A stretch of DNA of 64,000 bases from Hirundichthys speculiger (GCA_018398805.1 JAGFBZ010000865.1:2418001-2482000); one strand, 5' to 3'. Shown: positions 1 to 13,310, counted from the stretch's first letter. Notes: a model not told the origin generated them from the sequence alone. A program made the numbers and translations.

Positions 1-620
1 TAGTATTAGCCAAATGATTGTTTTTGGAGCCAGTAGTCTGTCTAGTTGTTCTGGATTCTGTGATGTCATATCCTGATGTAATGCTTCTGTGAACCACTTC
101 TGCAAAGGGTGTTACACAGGCACTGTTAGAGATCATCTCTGCATTGAAGTCCCATAAGAAACTCTGACTGACCAGGGCACTTTGCTCACCTCTAGCACAC
201 TCAAAAAATTTCATAAGTTACTGAGCATAAAATTAATTTGGACTAGTGTCTACTAATTGCAGACTGGTGAACTGTCAGAGCAGGAGATGAGGTACAGCAC
301 AATGGAGAAGGAATGTCTTGTGGATGCCCTCTGATATTATTTGCTGGACATCCATTCACTCTCTATTTGGGCCATGCCCTACTGCAGGGCCTCCACAGTA
401 TTAAAGATGCCAATGCCTGGATCAAAGACTGGTTTCTGGCTTTAAAGTCTTTCAAGTTCAAAGTGGTCTTCAGGCTGGGGACACAGATTGCTGCTGCCAA
501 ATTCCTTTCCTGCTGCTACGAGGGAAATGGATTTAATCGGATGGCTCCTTGGCCTTCGTCAGGTAGTGGGGGTATGTGGCAGTATGTGGTTTCTGCTCAG
601 CTTTAAGGAAGATGTGGGGC
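1..620 (+). mobile_element. Degenerate Ty3/gypsy-type LTR-retrotransposon pol fragment (integrase piece then RNase H piece)
   Basis: About 148-275 reads, with two stops, as an integrase core piece: residues resembling ETLTDQGT, a basic stretch, then IWTSVY and QTG, like the family's LTDQGTPF...RTSVYHPQTDG. In the same frame it runs straight into LSEQEMRYSTMEKECL, the start of a gypsy RNase H domain. After a frameshift near 340 this continues as HPFTLYLGHALLQGLHSIKD and WFLALKSFKFKVVFRLG (to about 480), like the family's FTL.TDHAPLQW and RW.L.LQPF.F...HR.G. Normal gypsy order is RT, RNase H, integrase, so the order here is reversed. Stops and frameshifts show it is dead. No LTRs were seen. Confidence 0.75.
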
Positions 621-1092
621 AGTGGCTCAGGGAACCAAAATGCAAGAAGAAACCAATTATCACAACCCAAAAAAAAAAAAAAAATCACTAATCAGCTCTC
701 TCCTTTCATTTATGCAGTAGCATGCTGGGACCCCGAGAGGAAGGACCTTCAACTTCCTTGTCGTACCGGCCAGTTTTTTGAAAAATAGTGAAAATCAAAC
801 AACACCCGCCATGCAACACTTGCCTATTGACAGCAAGTTTTTAAGAGTTTTGTCTAAAACTTTGACTCTTGCGGATTCTCAGTCAGATAGAGGTTTTGCT
901 TTTAATTAATAGCTTCAACATTATTTACAGAGTTACTTAAGCCACTGAGATACCCAATCCATTCACCACTGCAAATAAACAGATTCTGATGCCAAGTGAG
1001 ATGCCATAGGGACCAATTGACTCACTGCAGATTTCACATGAACAATAAATGTTGCCTCTAGATGTGGCAACTAGAGAGAAGTTGAGTTGATG
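621..1092. other. Intergenic, nothing recognised
   Basis: AT-rich spacer between the gypsy fragment and the LINE fragment. It holds an A-run at about 669-683. Short ORFs here have no recognisable homology. Confidence 0.5.
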
Positions 1093-2140
1093 AGCCACGC
1101 AATGAAGTAATGGGAAAGCATAGTGGAAGCTAGACTAAAGGCAGAAGTAAGGATTTGTGAACAGGAGTATGGTTTCATGCCAAAAAAGAGTATTACAGAT
1201 GCAATATTTGCTTTGAGGATGCTGATTGAGAAGTGCAGGAGAAGGTCAGAGGGAGCTGCATTGTGTCTTTGTAGACCTTGAGAAAGCAGATGTCAGGGTG
1301 CAGAGAGAGGAACTATGGTATTTTATGAGGATGTCTGGATTAGAGAAGTATGTTAGAGTGGTGCCGTACATGTATGAGAACTGTGAGACAATGGTGAGGT
1401 GTGCTGTAGGTGTGACAGAGGAGTTCAAAGTGGAGGTGGGACTGCATCAAGGAATCAGCTCTGAAGTGCCTTTTTGTTTACTATGGTGATGGACAGGCTG
1501 ACGGATGAGGTTAGAGAGGAATCTCCATGGACTATAATTATTGCAGATGACAGTGTGATCTGTAGTGAGAGCAGGGAGCAGGTGGTGGAAAATCTAGAGT
1601 AGTGGAGGTATGTCCTGGAAAGGAGAAGAATGAAGGTTAGCTGCAGGAAGACCAAATACATGCACGTAAATGAGAGGGATCCAAGTAGAACGATGAGGGT
1701 ACAAGAAGCAGAGATATAGAAGGTGGAGATATTAAGAACTTAGGGTCAACAGTCCTGAGCAACACAGAGTGTGGAAAAGAGGTAAAGTAGCATGTGCAAG
1801 AAGGTTGGAACAGGTGGAGAAATGTGTCAGCTGTGTGATAAAAGAGTATCAGCAAGAATGAAAGGGGAGCCATACAAGACAGTGGTGAGACAGCTATGTA
1901 CATCATCAGTCTAAGAGACCATGGTACTGAGGAAAAGACAAAAGGTAGAGTTGAAGGTAGCAGAGATTATTATGTTGAGGTTCTCTTTGGGAGTGATGAA
2001 GCTGGATCGGATCAGGAATGAGAACTTCAAAGGGACAGTGCATGTCAGATGTTTTGGAGAGAAAGTCAGAGGCCAGACTGAGATGGTTTGAGCATGTACA
2101 GAGGAGGAATAGTGAATATATCAGAAGGATCAACTTTATC
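1093..2140 (+). mobile_element. LINE (non-LTR retrotransposon) reverse-transcriptase fragment, degenerate
   Basis: Reading across frameshifts gives YGFMPKKSITDAIFALRML, then LHCVFVDLEKADVRVQREEL, EFKVEVGLHQG, a catalytic-like IADD (canonical FADD), VICSESREQVVENLE and finally a decayed C-terminal zone ending RRNSEYIRRI near 2135. This is the palm region and downstream part of a fish non-LTR retrotransposon RT, probably RTE-like (clade is inference). Several stops and frameshifts make it a pseudogene. The same family appears inverted at the right edge of the window. Confidence 0.85.
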
Positions 2141-4970
2141 ATCAATAATAGTGCCTAGATATTTATACTGATGCACCATCCACTATCAAGTCCTTTGTCT
2201 TGAACACGTTTATGTCCAAGTAGGAAGATTTACATGATCTTATGGATCATCTGTACTAAAGAACCACAGTAACTGGCTTTGGTTTGCCCTTAAGAGGTCC
2301 AAGGATGAAGGCTAGCTGGCATCAGAAGGATGGGAGGGATTGACAGAATGAATGTAAGGTAATGCTTGCAAGCTTAATAGCTTAGCATGAGCCTGACTTC
2401 TGACAGAGCCAGAGTCAGTTACCCAAGTGCTTGCTAATTAAAGGTCCCTGTAGCGCTTCAATGGAGCTTGGATATTACTTTGGTAGCAACATCTGAAATG
2501 AGGATGGATGGACAGATATGATCAGTATGAATGTAAGATAACATTAGTTTGCATCATAGGTTTGCATGAGATAAGCAAAAATTGATTGCTTGTAGTAACT
2601 GAGCTAAGGTGGGCCGTGTTCCGGTGGCCTTCAGTCTTGCTCATTCTACCCATATGCCCATTTTTTAATTACCAGGGGTTGGACACAGTCATCTGTCAGT
2701 CCTCTAGTCCAAAAAAACAGGCTTCAAATCCACTCTTCAGGAAACCAGTGATTGGCATAACAGGCGGTTCCTTTAGTTCTTTTGTATGGTCTGTGCTTGT
2801 ACCTGAGATCTCTTGTTATTTGTACCCAGTTTATGACATCACATGGAAACCTAAAGTCATCATCAAATTTGCATTTCTGACTTTTTTTGAGACTGCAAAT
2901 GTCTAGTTATGCAAAATTGTTTGTTGTGGGTATTTTGAAACAATGTCTTGATATTCCATTCTAATTATATGTGTCCGAATGTATCGCTCCTAAGACACAG
3001 GCCATTTTTACGTTTCATGTTCTCCCATGAAACCCAAAGGCTGATGCTTCTTGTCAACGTGTTTATTTTCTTCTTTTGACGTAGGCTACACTTTAATGTC
3101 ATTCTGTTTTTTTATACCAAGCGATGCACTCCTACCCTTCAGTCTCTCACTTTGACATCAGTCATTGAGCTAGAAGAAGGAACGAGACAAGAAGAGGCTG
3201 TCGGAGCGCCATCTCTTTTCCACCCCCTACTCCACCGCACCTCTCTTTCATTTGTATGAATGTGTGTGCTCATACACTCGCACAATAGTCTCTTAAGGCT
3301 TTTGGAGGATGCTGTATGAGAGTGTGAGGTGCTTTCCCGTGGCTGTCCTTCTACTTCCCACTTACCTCTCATAAGGGCCCTCTGCTTCTGTACTGCCCAT
3401 GTCACAGCCATTGTCCCTAATTAAGGATTCAGGAACCAAGCCCATTCAATTAATGTGCAGCCACAATGCACCACAGATCCAACCCACTCTTCACCCTTTC
3501 ACCTCCTCCCTCAAGTCCTAAAAAGCCTTTTCAACCCATTGTGGAGCAGTTGCAGATTAGACGAACAGAGTTAAAAAGGTTAGAAGACAAATTAGTTTTG
3601 CAAGTACAGCAGTGACATTTTGGAAATCAAAGTGAAATTAAATTGAAATGTTGCACATATAACTCCATAAACATAAAGAAAAATCAACAGTTTTTACTAC
3701 ATTTGAATGAATGTAACTGAATTGGAGCCTGTATGGCAGAATTTTAGGGACAAACAAGCTCTTGCTCAATCTGTTTAAGTACCTAGACTGATTGGGAAAA
3801 TCTGTGCTGGGTGGTGAGAAAGCAAAACTGTCTGCAGCCACAGTTTAATCATCATTCACGTTCCAACAAGGCACTTACCCCCAGCTGTTATGACTGAGCA
3901 GTTCATTGTCCAGTAGAGTGTGGTCCTGTTTAACAGCTTACTGTGCTGTCTCCCTGTGGCTTTAATTTTAAATGTCCCATATTATGCTTTGCCTGACTTT
4001 CAAAGGTTGAAAATTGATTGAAACTGTAATACAGAATATCCAGTTTTCAGGCCATCTGGCTGTCATTTCAAGTGGTACAGAACATGATTAAGCAGTAAAT
4101 AAAAGTTTTAAAAGAGCGGGCATACAAGTAGCTTCTGCATTTATTAATTTTTTTTCCAAAATCAACTTTTTGCTCACATAAGCAGAATTTGCATATGCGG
4201 ATTGGTCTTCTAAACTCCAAGTACAGATCAGCCCAACCTATGCATGTATCCCTATGTGGGGTCAGTCCCAACCCCCTTCGAAGCATGGTAACCAACAACA
4301 GCAGAGTGAACAGGGAGCAGTGGGAGGTTGAACATAATGCTCAATGCAGCACACAGAAAAAAATTGTTTTTCGGTAGCACAATCTAACAGACCAAGAGAA
4401 TCTTTCAGTCGTGATCAAAGTAAAACAGCCATAGATCAAAGTGTTGTGGTACTTAATCAATGTAAAGTGGGATCAAAGTTACATTATATAGGGCCACCGG
4501 GACATACACCCTTTGTAAAGGTACAATTTGCAGTTTTCCTTAAGGTTATTTTGGAGTAAACATTAACATAACACAATACATTATGTACTTTTTAGGTCGG
4601 CAAAACTGAAGGGAAGGAAGTCAAAAGTCAACTACTAATTCAACTTTATTTAGTCAGAATATTGGTTGGCAGTGAAATGTGCCATAAAGAGCACGAGCAT
4701 GTGGTTCATTTGCCTTTTTATGATACTAAAAAACAAGGATTTTAACATCACAGTAGTAGATGTAGTAGACAGTATCATAACCATCAAAAACCAAATCTCC
4801 AAAAACATGTTTCCAGAACACATGAATACATGAACCCACACTACATCTGTAAGCATCATGACATTACGTGGATTGCATAGCCAGTCTTCCTCAAGGATTC
4901 GATTGCACCGTAATTCACCGCAGTTCATGAAAACATAGCCTATAACTTTCTAATTTTTTTCTGCTCATTA
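2141..4970. other. Intergenic, nothing recognised
   Basis: No gene or transposon that I can name. ORFs up to about 106 codons are present but show no domain signature. A pyrimidine-rich block lies at 3120-3370. Two weakly similar segments containing GAATGTAAG, at about 2345-2390 and 2525-2570, hint at an old duplication. Confidence 0.45.
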
Positions 4971-5579
4971 CAGCGGGTAATATAATTATTGAACACGTCA
5001 CCATTTGTCTCAGTAAATATATTTCTAAAGGTGCTACTGACATGAAACTTTCATCAGATGTTAGTGACAGCCCATGCAACCCGCACAAAGAAATCTACAA
5101 AGAAATCAAACCATAGATGTCCATAAATTAAGTTATATATATGATAATGTGAAATAGTACAGGGAAAAAGTATTGAACACATGAAGAAAGGTGTGTGCAA
5201 AAAGACATGGAAAGCCAAAACACCAGCTGAAGATGCAGCAAGGATGGACATTTCAGAAAGACAACGATCCCAAACGCACAGCCAAGGAAACTCAAGATTG
5301 GTTTTAGATAAAGACATTAAAGCTGCGAGAATGACCCAGCCAAGTACCTGAGTTGAATCCAATAAATAATCTATGGAAAGAGCGAAAGATCACAGCTCAT
5401 AGAGGAGTCCATGAAACCTTCAAGATTTGAAGACTGTTTGTGTTGAAGAATGAGCCAAAATCACACCTGAGCAATGAGTACGACTAGTTTCTCTATACAG
5501 GACATGTCTTGAATCTGTCATTACCAGCAAACAGTAGTATAAAGTATTAAATACATTTCAATGTGTTCAATACATATAT
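4971..5579 (+). mobile_element. Internally deleted Tc1-like DNA transposon
   Basis: It starts after a TA with CAGCGGGTAATATAATTATT and ends near 5579 with TGTGTTCAATACATATATA, the outer and inner parts of a Tc1 terminal repeat. The middle reads on the + strand as transposase C-terminal sequence: [17 protein letters not shown] (the second catalytic Asp zone), then a decayed PNP..SLW region. The first half of the transposase is missing. A second copy of the left terminus (CAGCAGGTAAAATAACTATT) follows immediately at 5581, suggesting a tandem or abutting insertion. Confidence 0.8.
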
Positions 5580-5580
5580 A

Positions 5581-8500
5581 CAGCAGGTAAAATAACTATT
5601 CATTTGATCTTGTCGCAGAAAAATATGCAAAAGTTCAAACTAGCTACCAGCTACTATTGTAGGTGATGAGTGTAATACAATTCTAGCTAATTTTAGCATA
5701 CAGCATTGTCAGACAGGTTAACTGCTAACCAGGGATGATCAGGGCTTTTTCATTTGAGTGACAAAGCATCAAACCACCTGAATGATATTTAAAACATATA
5801 TGACCATAATTATGTGTTCAACTAAAATACGGCCCTGAATTATTTCCATTGAGGAAACGCCACAAAAATATTAACTCTTGCTTTACTTCTCGCAGCATCC
5901 GGTCTTTATATGGCTGTTTCTATGCTTTCAAACACTATTGTCTGACCTACTTCTACCTGGTTGCATGTACACTGAGTTTGCATGAGATGAGTGCACAACA
6001 TTACCACAGAAACAAGCAGAAAGTCTGGGTGACTGGCAGAAATCACGATGAATCCTTCCCCTCATCCCGAGTAAAATAATAGGTCATGTTCTGTTTTTTT
6101 TACAGTGCCCCAGTCGCCACAATTGACAGATGTTTTTCATATTAATCCCAGAACATTTATTAAACTATTTATTATAAGAATATAAAACAAATCAAACAAA
6201 TATCATAAATTGCTCTTGAAATAATCATCTAATCCACCTTTAATGCAATCTGATATGCCTGATATACAAAATTTCCCATGGCTGGTCTGTCTCAACGTAA
6301 ACATCAGACAAAATATTCACTCACAGTTGTGGCCATGTTGTCCAAGAATCTGTGAGAACACCTTCAACAGAGTGATCCTTGTCTTTGCTCTGTGTGAAAT
6401 TATTTAATTACTCACACGCACCCAGACAGGAAATTAGGGATTTTATGTATGAAGTATTTTGCGAGGGAAAGAGGCATGAACGGGCTTCTTAATGAAGCAG
6501 GCCTGAGCTCATAATTAAGATAACTGAGAAATTGGAAAATTACTGTGACTTGATCAGTAGACCTTCAGATGACACAAACTTGGGCACACACAAAAACACA
6601 TACATATGTCACCTCACAAATACATTTTGACACAGGTCAATAAACGTATCAAGGGCGAGCACATGAAGATGTATGTAGTGAATGAAGGCGTCACCCACTG
6701 GTCTGCACAGGAGCTGATTTGAACCCCTAAGAATGACAATATCTTTTTTACAGTTGGAGCCAGGATCATTCAAAAACAGAAAGTGCCGTTTAACAGGGGT
6801 ATTGGCACTTTAACTGTACATTGTACATATCTAATTAGAACTGAAATTGCATTTACAGTGCTTTACAAGAGGAAACCATTAAAAGTTCAGTGTGTAAGAT
6901 ATAGAGACATCTGGTAGCACTAATTGGAAATGCCAACCAACTGTATATCCACTCTTTGTGTCTCCAAACAATGGTGGTTACAAAAAAAAACATGACAAGC
7001 TCTTGAGCCTGTGTTTGGTTTGTCCACTTTGGACTATTCTAGTAATATTACTGTACACCTCATAAGCAGGTGATGCACAGATTATTTGGCTATAAATTGC
7101 TTGATGATTATTTAAACATTTTCAAAAAAATTGTCACCTGTGCTGAAAGTGATTCAAAGAAACTAGCAGGAGAAGGATCCAAAATGCAGTCGTTTGGAGG
7201 GTTGGATGAACAATTATGATGTGCTTTTATTTCAACAATAACTGGGGAATAAAAGGCAAAGCAGGATGGTAAAAAATTTAAATTAAACTCAAAACTGGCA
7301 ACTGTCAAGGCCAGGGATCAGGAGGATGCCTGCAGGTCCCAGAGTAGTTCCACATGGAAGAATCCTGAAAATATCCTACATGAGGGCTCAGCCCGTCACA
7401 GAGGCCAGCAGTGCACTAGCCAGTCTGATGTGCAGGCTGACGGCTGGCGCACGGTTGAAGGAGCCAAGATGCTTATGGAGAATCATTTCAAGACTCTTCC
7501 AAGCGGAATTATGGTGGGACCTGGAGTCAGTCATCGCGACCGGCCCCTCCATTTGGCACCAGCAGGCTGCTAGCCGGCCTCCAGCCAGATGTTCAGTCAC
7601 ACCAAGCTCATCTGTGAGACCTGCTGTGCTGAAGCCCAGTAGCACTTGTTTTGTTCCGGAAAACGTTTCTAGTAGTGACACTCGAAATTAGGATATCTGG
7701 GAAAAATGAAAAGAAATGAATATAAGGTCATATGATTTATCAGTCGTGGTTGGCAGGAGCTAAGCCAGGCAAGCTAAAATCACCTAACTGATGTGCCTGT
7801 TACAGTCGGCTTCTCAGCGCTGCTGGTTCAGCCTCTTTGCAACATGCTGCTGCAGAGTTTGAGAAAAAATGGCTTTCAAAAACCTATGGGTCTTGGACTT
7901 AAGTCAGAGTCCAAGACTCAGATGTCCAGCTGGACAGAATATCTATCTGTTCTAAACTGTGGCTGTGGTTACATATTGATCCCAGCTGTATTAGGTGAAA
8001 ATTGGTAAAATTACCAGGTGAATTGGATAAAGAAGTGGATAAATCAGGCAGTGATACTCAATTTTCAGTTTTATCACTATAACTGCTTAAAATCATTCTA
8101 GTCCGCTAACTTAGCTACTATAACTTCAGATCTGAGAGTGTACTGAGCATACACTGTACAGGAAGAACTGGGAAAACCTACTGTGACCCATAGGTTTTCT
8201 GAAGAGTACTTTTAAAGCCTCTCTTTCCTCATACTCAGAGGCGCCATGATGCAAGTGGGAAGAATGAGCTGGCCCAGAAGCCAGCTGGCACGCACCTTGC
8301 CCAATTTATTTCAGTCACAGCTATTTTATCTTGGCTGGCTTGGCTTATGGTAGCCTACCGACATCAGCCTACAAGGTACATGGTCAGTCAAGGAACTGCA
8401 ACTTGGATTCAACCCAGAAGTTAGAATGTAACTGTTTGAAACAGCCTTTTTTCCTCCGTGGTGTTACATTGGTTCATCCTAAAATAAATCTATATTGTGG

Positions 8501-9543
8501 TACGTATTTATCCACAAGTAAATAAATACGTACACATAAAGATTAACAATCAAAATAATATCTTGTCAGCTTGCCTTTTCAATCAACTGAGGATAAAGCT
8601 GATTCTCTGATTCCCATCCACCATCTGTGTTGTTGGGTTTCAACTTCACTAATGATACAATTAATTGCATCTCAACATCCCTCTGTAATTCTAATAGGCT
8701 GAACAAGTTCAATATAATCTGGCATTAGGGAAAAATACATTTCTGTGATAAATGCAGAACAGTTACCCAGCTAGTTTCAGGCTACACAACTACATGTCAT
8801 GGTTGGCTTGTCCAAGGGCATCATAGTCTGTTTTTATGACTGTTAGGTGTAGGTTTTGCTACATCAAGGAGCCTTGATTTCAGACCCATTGTAAAAAAAA
8901 TCTAAAAATGATAAAACTGTTTTCTTAGTTTACAGTTTCAAAATTACAAAAGTAAAATGGACCAATGGAAAAAGGTGTGGGGAATCTGCATGATTAGTAT
9001 GCAACAAATCACTGTCACAGATTTCAGTGCTTGTAAATTCTTTTCTGTAGTCTGCTACAGTTAATGTCTATCAGTTCATGTTTGGCTTATTTTCACTCAT
9101 TCTTCCTGCAAATAATCTTTAGTCCAGTGTAAACCGGGACTGTCTTACATTCAGAGCACTTAGCTCTCTCTTTCCACAGATCTTGTGGAACTGCCCTTTC
9201 AGTTCCACAAGAAATCCCCATACTGAACATCTAAAGGTAGTCCCGTATGGATCTTTAGGTGTGTTTATGATTGTTATTCTGTCTTTAAAACCACCCTCTT
9301 TTCATTTACTAACTATATTTTTTCTTCCAGAATTGTTTTGATGCCATTCTACATTCTTTTTTTCCACAAACAGACCATGCTGATTGAATCCAAAAAGTTT
9401 TATTGTGACTTCATCAGTCTAAGGGTCTTCCAATCTATGTATATATAAATAAAAAGCCTGTTGAGTAGAAGAACATTACTGTTTCTTTGCTATATTCTTA
9501 TGGGCTTCTTCTTCTTACTGAAAGTGTTATTTTGATGACTTAG
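5581..9543. other. Intergenic, nothing recognised with confidence
   Basis: About 4 kb with no recognised gene. A more GC-rich block at 7320-7690 carries ORFs on both strands (121 and 97 codons), but neither resembles a family I know. It may be a decayed repeat. The rest is AT-rich spacer. Confidence 0.45.
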
Positions 9544-10110
9544 GTCATGTTTAGACCTTGGTATTAACATCCATCCCAAGTGATCTGATCATAAATGGAC
9601 AGACTTTAGTACAGGTGTAAGCACACCCAGGTCACATTTGAGGACATGTTGAGATATGATGATTCAAACCACAATTTGAAAGTGACCTGAGCCACATTTG
9701 ACCACATTCATTTAGCAGTATAAATGCAGTGTATAATGTTTTCTGCATAGGTGGAAGGGCGTACTCATTGGCAGGAACAATGCTGTAATATTCAAGTGTT
9801 TATTGTATTAGATTTTCCCTATGTGATCATCTTCTTTTGATTACTAACTGACAGGAAAGGTGTTATTCTTTCTTTTTGGGGGAACTAGGCGAGGCTTAGT
9901 GCATTTTTACCCTGGCAGGTAAAAAAAAACAAACAAAAAAACTCATTTGGTCTTTTCAAGTGGATATCATGTACTTGCTTATTTGTAAATATGGTGGGTA
10001 ACTGACATCCATTCAAAGCTGTCTCTCAAAATGTATAAGGAGACACTTATTATTGCCAGGTGTAAACAGATGAGCTTAGATGGATGTTAATACCAGGTCA
10101 AAACAGGGCA
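9544..10110. mobile_element. MITE-like inverted-repeat element, about 570 bp
   Basis: The left end reads GACCTTGGTATTAACATCCA and the right end, reverse-complemented, reads GACCTGGTATTAACATCCAT, so the termini are inverted copies of each other. No transposase is encoded. This fits a non-autonomous DNA transposon; the superfamily is not assigned because no clear target-site duplication was seen. Confidence 0.65.
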
Positions 10111-12355
10111 TTTGAATTTCTGTTATTGGCACCCCTCTCTTAAGTCATTGTGAGGAAGCAATTGTATTTTATTTTTAACGAAATAATAAGCTTGCTAAAA
10201 ATGTTGAAAAAAATGTTTCCTTTCTAATCAAATGCAAGAACATTACATTAAAACATTGCAGCCAATCACAGACAGGGAGAAGTTTGGACTTATGGGCCAT
10301 TTTTTTCTTGGGCAGCACTGAAAAGGGAGGGAAGTCTTTGCAGTTTTTTGATGATGTTTTGTTCAAATATGAACGAATGTAATGTCATCCAGAAATCTCC
10401 CACCCTACCTTTAAAATACATTTTGAAAATCAGCCCTAAATGTTGATCAGATCATTTTCCATGTTTCAAATAAGGTTAAAATCATCAAAATCTATGAAAT
10501 GTACAGTATGAAAAATATTTAAAGAAATAAAAGTTTGGTTCAAAAGAAAACTATAGTTTACTGTATAACTCACTATCAGTGCAACAAACACTATCAGTGC
10601 ATCAATCATTTTTAATTTCAACTAGAGATAGTGAGGTGATTATAGCTGCACTCCAATTGTATATGTCCTTCACAAATGTCAAATCCTAGTTGCCACAGCA
10701 CTGTTGCTCCAAGAGCCATTGCATGTAGCAAGCAACTTCCCTCCGGGCAAGTCACGCCAGTCATGCATACCCACATGCATATAAACACACCTGTAAACAT
10801 GCACCATGTGCTGGCATGTCAGCAAAGTGTCTCCACCTCTCATCATATCCTTATAGACATCTCCTCCTCCCACCCCACCCACAAATCCTCCGATGATGTT
10901 GTGGCCTGCCTGCGATGGTAATTGGGAGGGAAGCTGGCCGGAACAGTGTGAAGATGGAGGTGGAGGAGGAAAAGATCGGAGGAGAGAGAGAGATGAAAAG
11001 AGGAAGGGAGGGGAAGCCATTCATTTGAGACCTACGGATGTGGAATGGCATATTACAGGTCTAATGTGTAATTAGATAGATAGGGAATAAGGTCAGTGTG
11101 CTCTGAGACTGGGTAACTGGTGTTGGCACAGTGCCATCTAGTGGTGACGCAGTAAATGGGACCTCATTGTCGAGTAGTTTGCGAAGGATCCAATTAGAGG
11201 TAAACAATGATTTATGACATACTTTTCACTGTCTGTAACTGGAATTTCTAATGTTTTTATGACAGACAATGGTGTTATTTGTTTGTTTTATCATGTGGTT
11301 CATCTGTTGTTGGCCAGCTGTTTTACATCTGGTAAAATGCTTTGTTTTGTGAGCTTTTTCATCTTTAACTTAGCTCCATTTGCCATTAAAACTCAGGCAT
11401 AAAAAGGACAGGCATGGCTGGACAGTGTCCCTGCACTACATGTTTGCTATGGTAATATCACTATCCCAAACGAGACCAGATGCCTCCCCAGCCATGCTTC
11501 CTGACAACTGAAATTACTACTTTACAGGCACAGCAGTGACCTCAGCCTTAATTTACAAGTTCTTCTGAACATATGTTTGAGCAGCATTAAAGCCACTTTA
11601 TGTAGCAATACCACTTCTGACCACATGGGGGCATATGGATCTGCTGTGTTGACAAAAGAGCTACTGACAATACTGTGCTAATGAGTGGAAATAGTTTGGC
11701 TCATCTTGTCCCTCTAGAGGTGCACATTTTATGCCAGGGGATGACACATGAGTTTTCTTGCCTGAATGTGGCCAGCAGTGGTAATGCTACATAGACTACT
11801 ACTACTGCTACTTCAAGCTGAAACATTGTTTGTCATGGTGTATAGTCAAAAATCTGTGAATTACAAAATGAACACAAAACACAAAATGCACACTTCACCA
11901 AAAATATTTGAACAAGTGAATTTAATTATGATACAAAGCACCGCAAAGATATTTTTGCATATTTTGGCTCAGCGGGTCCCCCTATAGGTCTGGATGTTAA
12001 GTTGCTTTTTATTCCCTGTCCAAGATATTTTCTTTGCTTGGTCACGCTCTCCTTTTTTTTCTTCTGTCATGACTTTCTATAGTCTTTTAGTCGGCTGTAT
12101 GATGATGCCCACTGTAGCTCTGTGATGTAACTTCTTCTTGAAGCCATTGTTGATGTGTGATCTAATGCCATAAAGCTATACACAATAGTCATAAAAGACA
12201 ACTGGGACAGGAGTCTAATGTTACTATGAATGTTTTTTGCAAATAAAAGGCACAAAAAACACACAAGAGCTTTACTTCCTATGAATAAGGCAAAATTCCT
12301 TCAAATAAAGTTGAAATTGATTTCTTCACATGAAAAATTTTCTGCAACTTAAATA
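10111..12355. other. Intergenic, nothing recognised
   Basis: No gene identified. It contains a purine/pyrimidine-rich patch at 10855-11010 (GGAGG and GAGAGA runs) and a CTCF-like motif at 11133. Confidence 0.45.
11133..11144 (-). promoter_or_regulatory. CTCF-like core motif
   Basis: Reverse strand CCACTAGATGGC matches the CTCF core CCASYAGRKGGC exactly. Motif only; a 12-bp match can arise by chance or come from a repeat. Confidence 0.35.
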
Positions 12356-12813
12356 CTGAGTGAATTCCAATTCCTCCCTTAACCCTCAACTCAACCCTCA
12401 ATCTCAAAAATCTGCGCTCCTGCAAAGAGCGAGTGCTGTCCCGATTCTCAGAACATCAATTTGGGGGACAAGTTTGAGGGCTGTATCTTCCTCAATATTG
12501 AGATTCTCAACACCACCCTTGAGAGTAAGGGCGACCCAGAAGGCATTGCATATTTTCGCTGTATCTTCAAAAAGGATGTCGATAAAAAAAGCTAGCTACA
12601 AATGTAAGTATTTTCGTAGTTGATAAAGATATAGATAAAAATAAAAATATAAATGGCTCTTATTCTTCTTCTACTTCTTCTCCTTCTTCATCATCGTTGT
12701 CTTCTTGACAGACTGGACGTAGCTTTGGTGTAAGGCTGCCCCCCACAGTCTGAAGAGGTAACTGCACTCAAGGGGTGTCCCATTTCTAAGTCACAAGACA
12801 GCCCTTACACTTA

Positions 12814-13310
12814 AGGGCCGTGTATACTCTCGCGGCAATGTGTCGCCGTCAGCTTGTCGCAGAGATGCCGCCGTCACTTTTGATTTATACTCGCTCTCCG
12901 CTATGTTACGCCACAACGCAAGATGGACAATCATGAACTAGCTAAACTTACTAAACTTATCTCTTGCGTTTTTCCACTTCCTCACCGTCTCGGCCGTATC
13001 CAGACCCACATTCATCACAATCTCCCTCCATGAATTACTAGAATATGTGCTGTCTTTGTAGTGTGGAGAACCAGAATTGTACAGATGTGGGTACTTCCTC
13101 ATTTCTTCAATGATGCGGTCTTTTCTATGTGGATGTAGAATTGACCAATAAGAGGCCTCCTTTCTTTCCACTCTGCGACACTGTCTGCGTCGACCTACAA
13201 TTTTGGGTAGGTGCACCAGAGTGCGTAGTGTCGGCGTAGGGTGGGGGGGCATCTCTGCGTGGTCTGCGTAGGTGACGCAGACGACCTGACGTTCGAGTAT
13301 AAATCAGGCT
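12814..13310 (-). mobile_element. PIF/Harbinger-like element nested inside the outer transposon
   Basis: The left end AGGGCCGTGTATACTC and the reverse-complemented right end AGCCTGATTTATACTC form imperfect terminal repeats. Each side is flanked by TTA (12811-12813 and 13311-13313), the 3-bp target site expected of Harbinger. It is 497 bp long and carries a MADF-type gene on the minus strand but no DDE transposase, so it is non-autonomous or deleted. Confidence 0.72.
12938..13252 (-). CDS. MADF-domain protein of Harbinger type (transposon-borne)
   Basis: A 104-codon reading frame. About residues 47-104 match the MADF/Myb-like fold: RIIEEMRKYPHLYN, then SPHYKDS, NSWREI and VRKWKNARDKFSK. Harbinger transposons carry such DNA-binding proteins as a second gene that recruits transposase. 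Only the N-terminal half of a typical protein is left; the frame stops soon after the MADF core. The start codon is uncertain because the first 45 residues look like terminal-repeat sequence read through. The sequence supports a transposon accessory protein, not a host gene. Confidence 0.6.
   Translation of the reverse strand: MPPHPTPTLRTLVHLPKIVGRRRQCRRVERKEASYWSILHPHRKDRIIEEMRKYPHLYNSGSPHYKDSTYSSNSWREIVMNVGLDTAETVRKWKNARDKFSKFS

Noticed and set aside
10679..11075. Overlapping ORFs of 60-113 codons
   Set aside because: Generated by purine/pyrimidine-rich sequence open in several frames; no domain.
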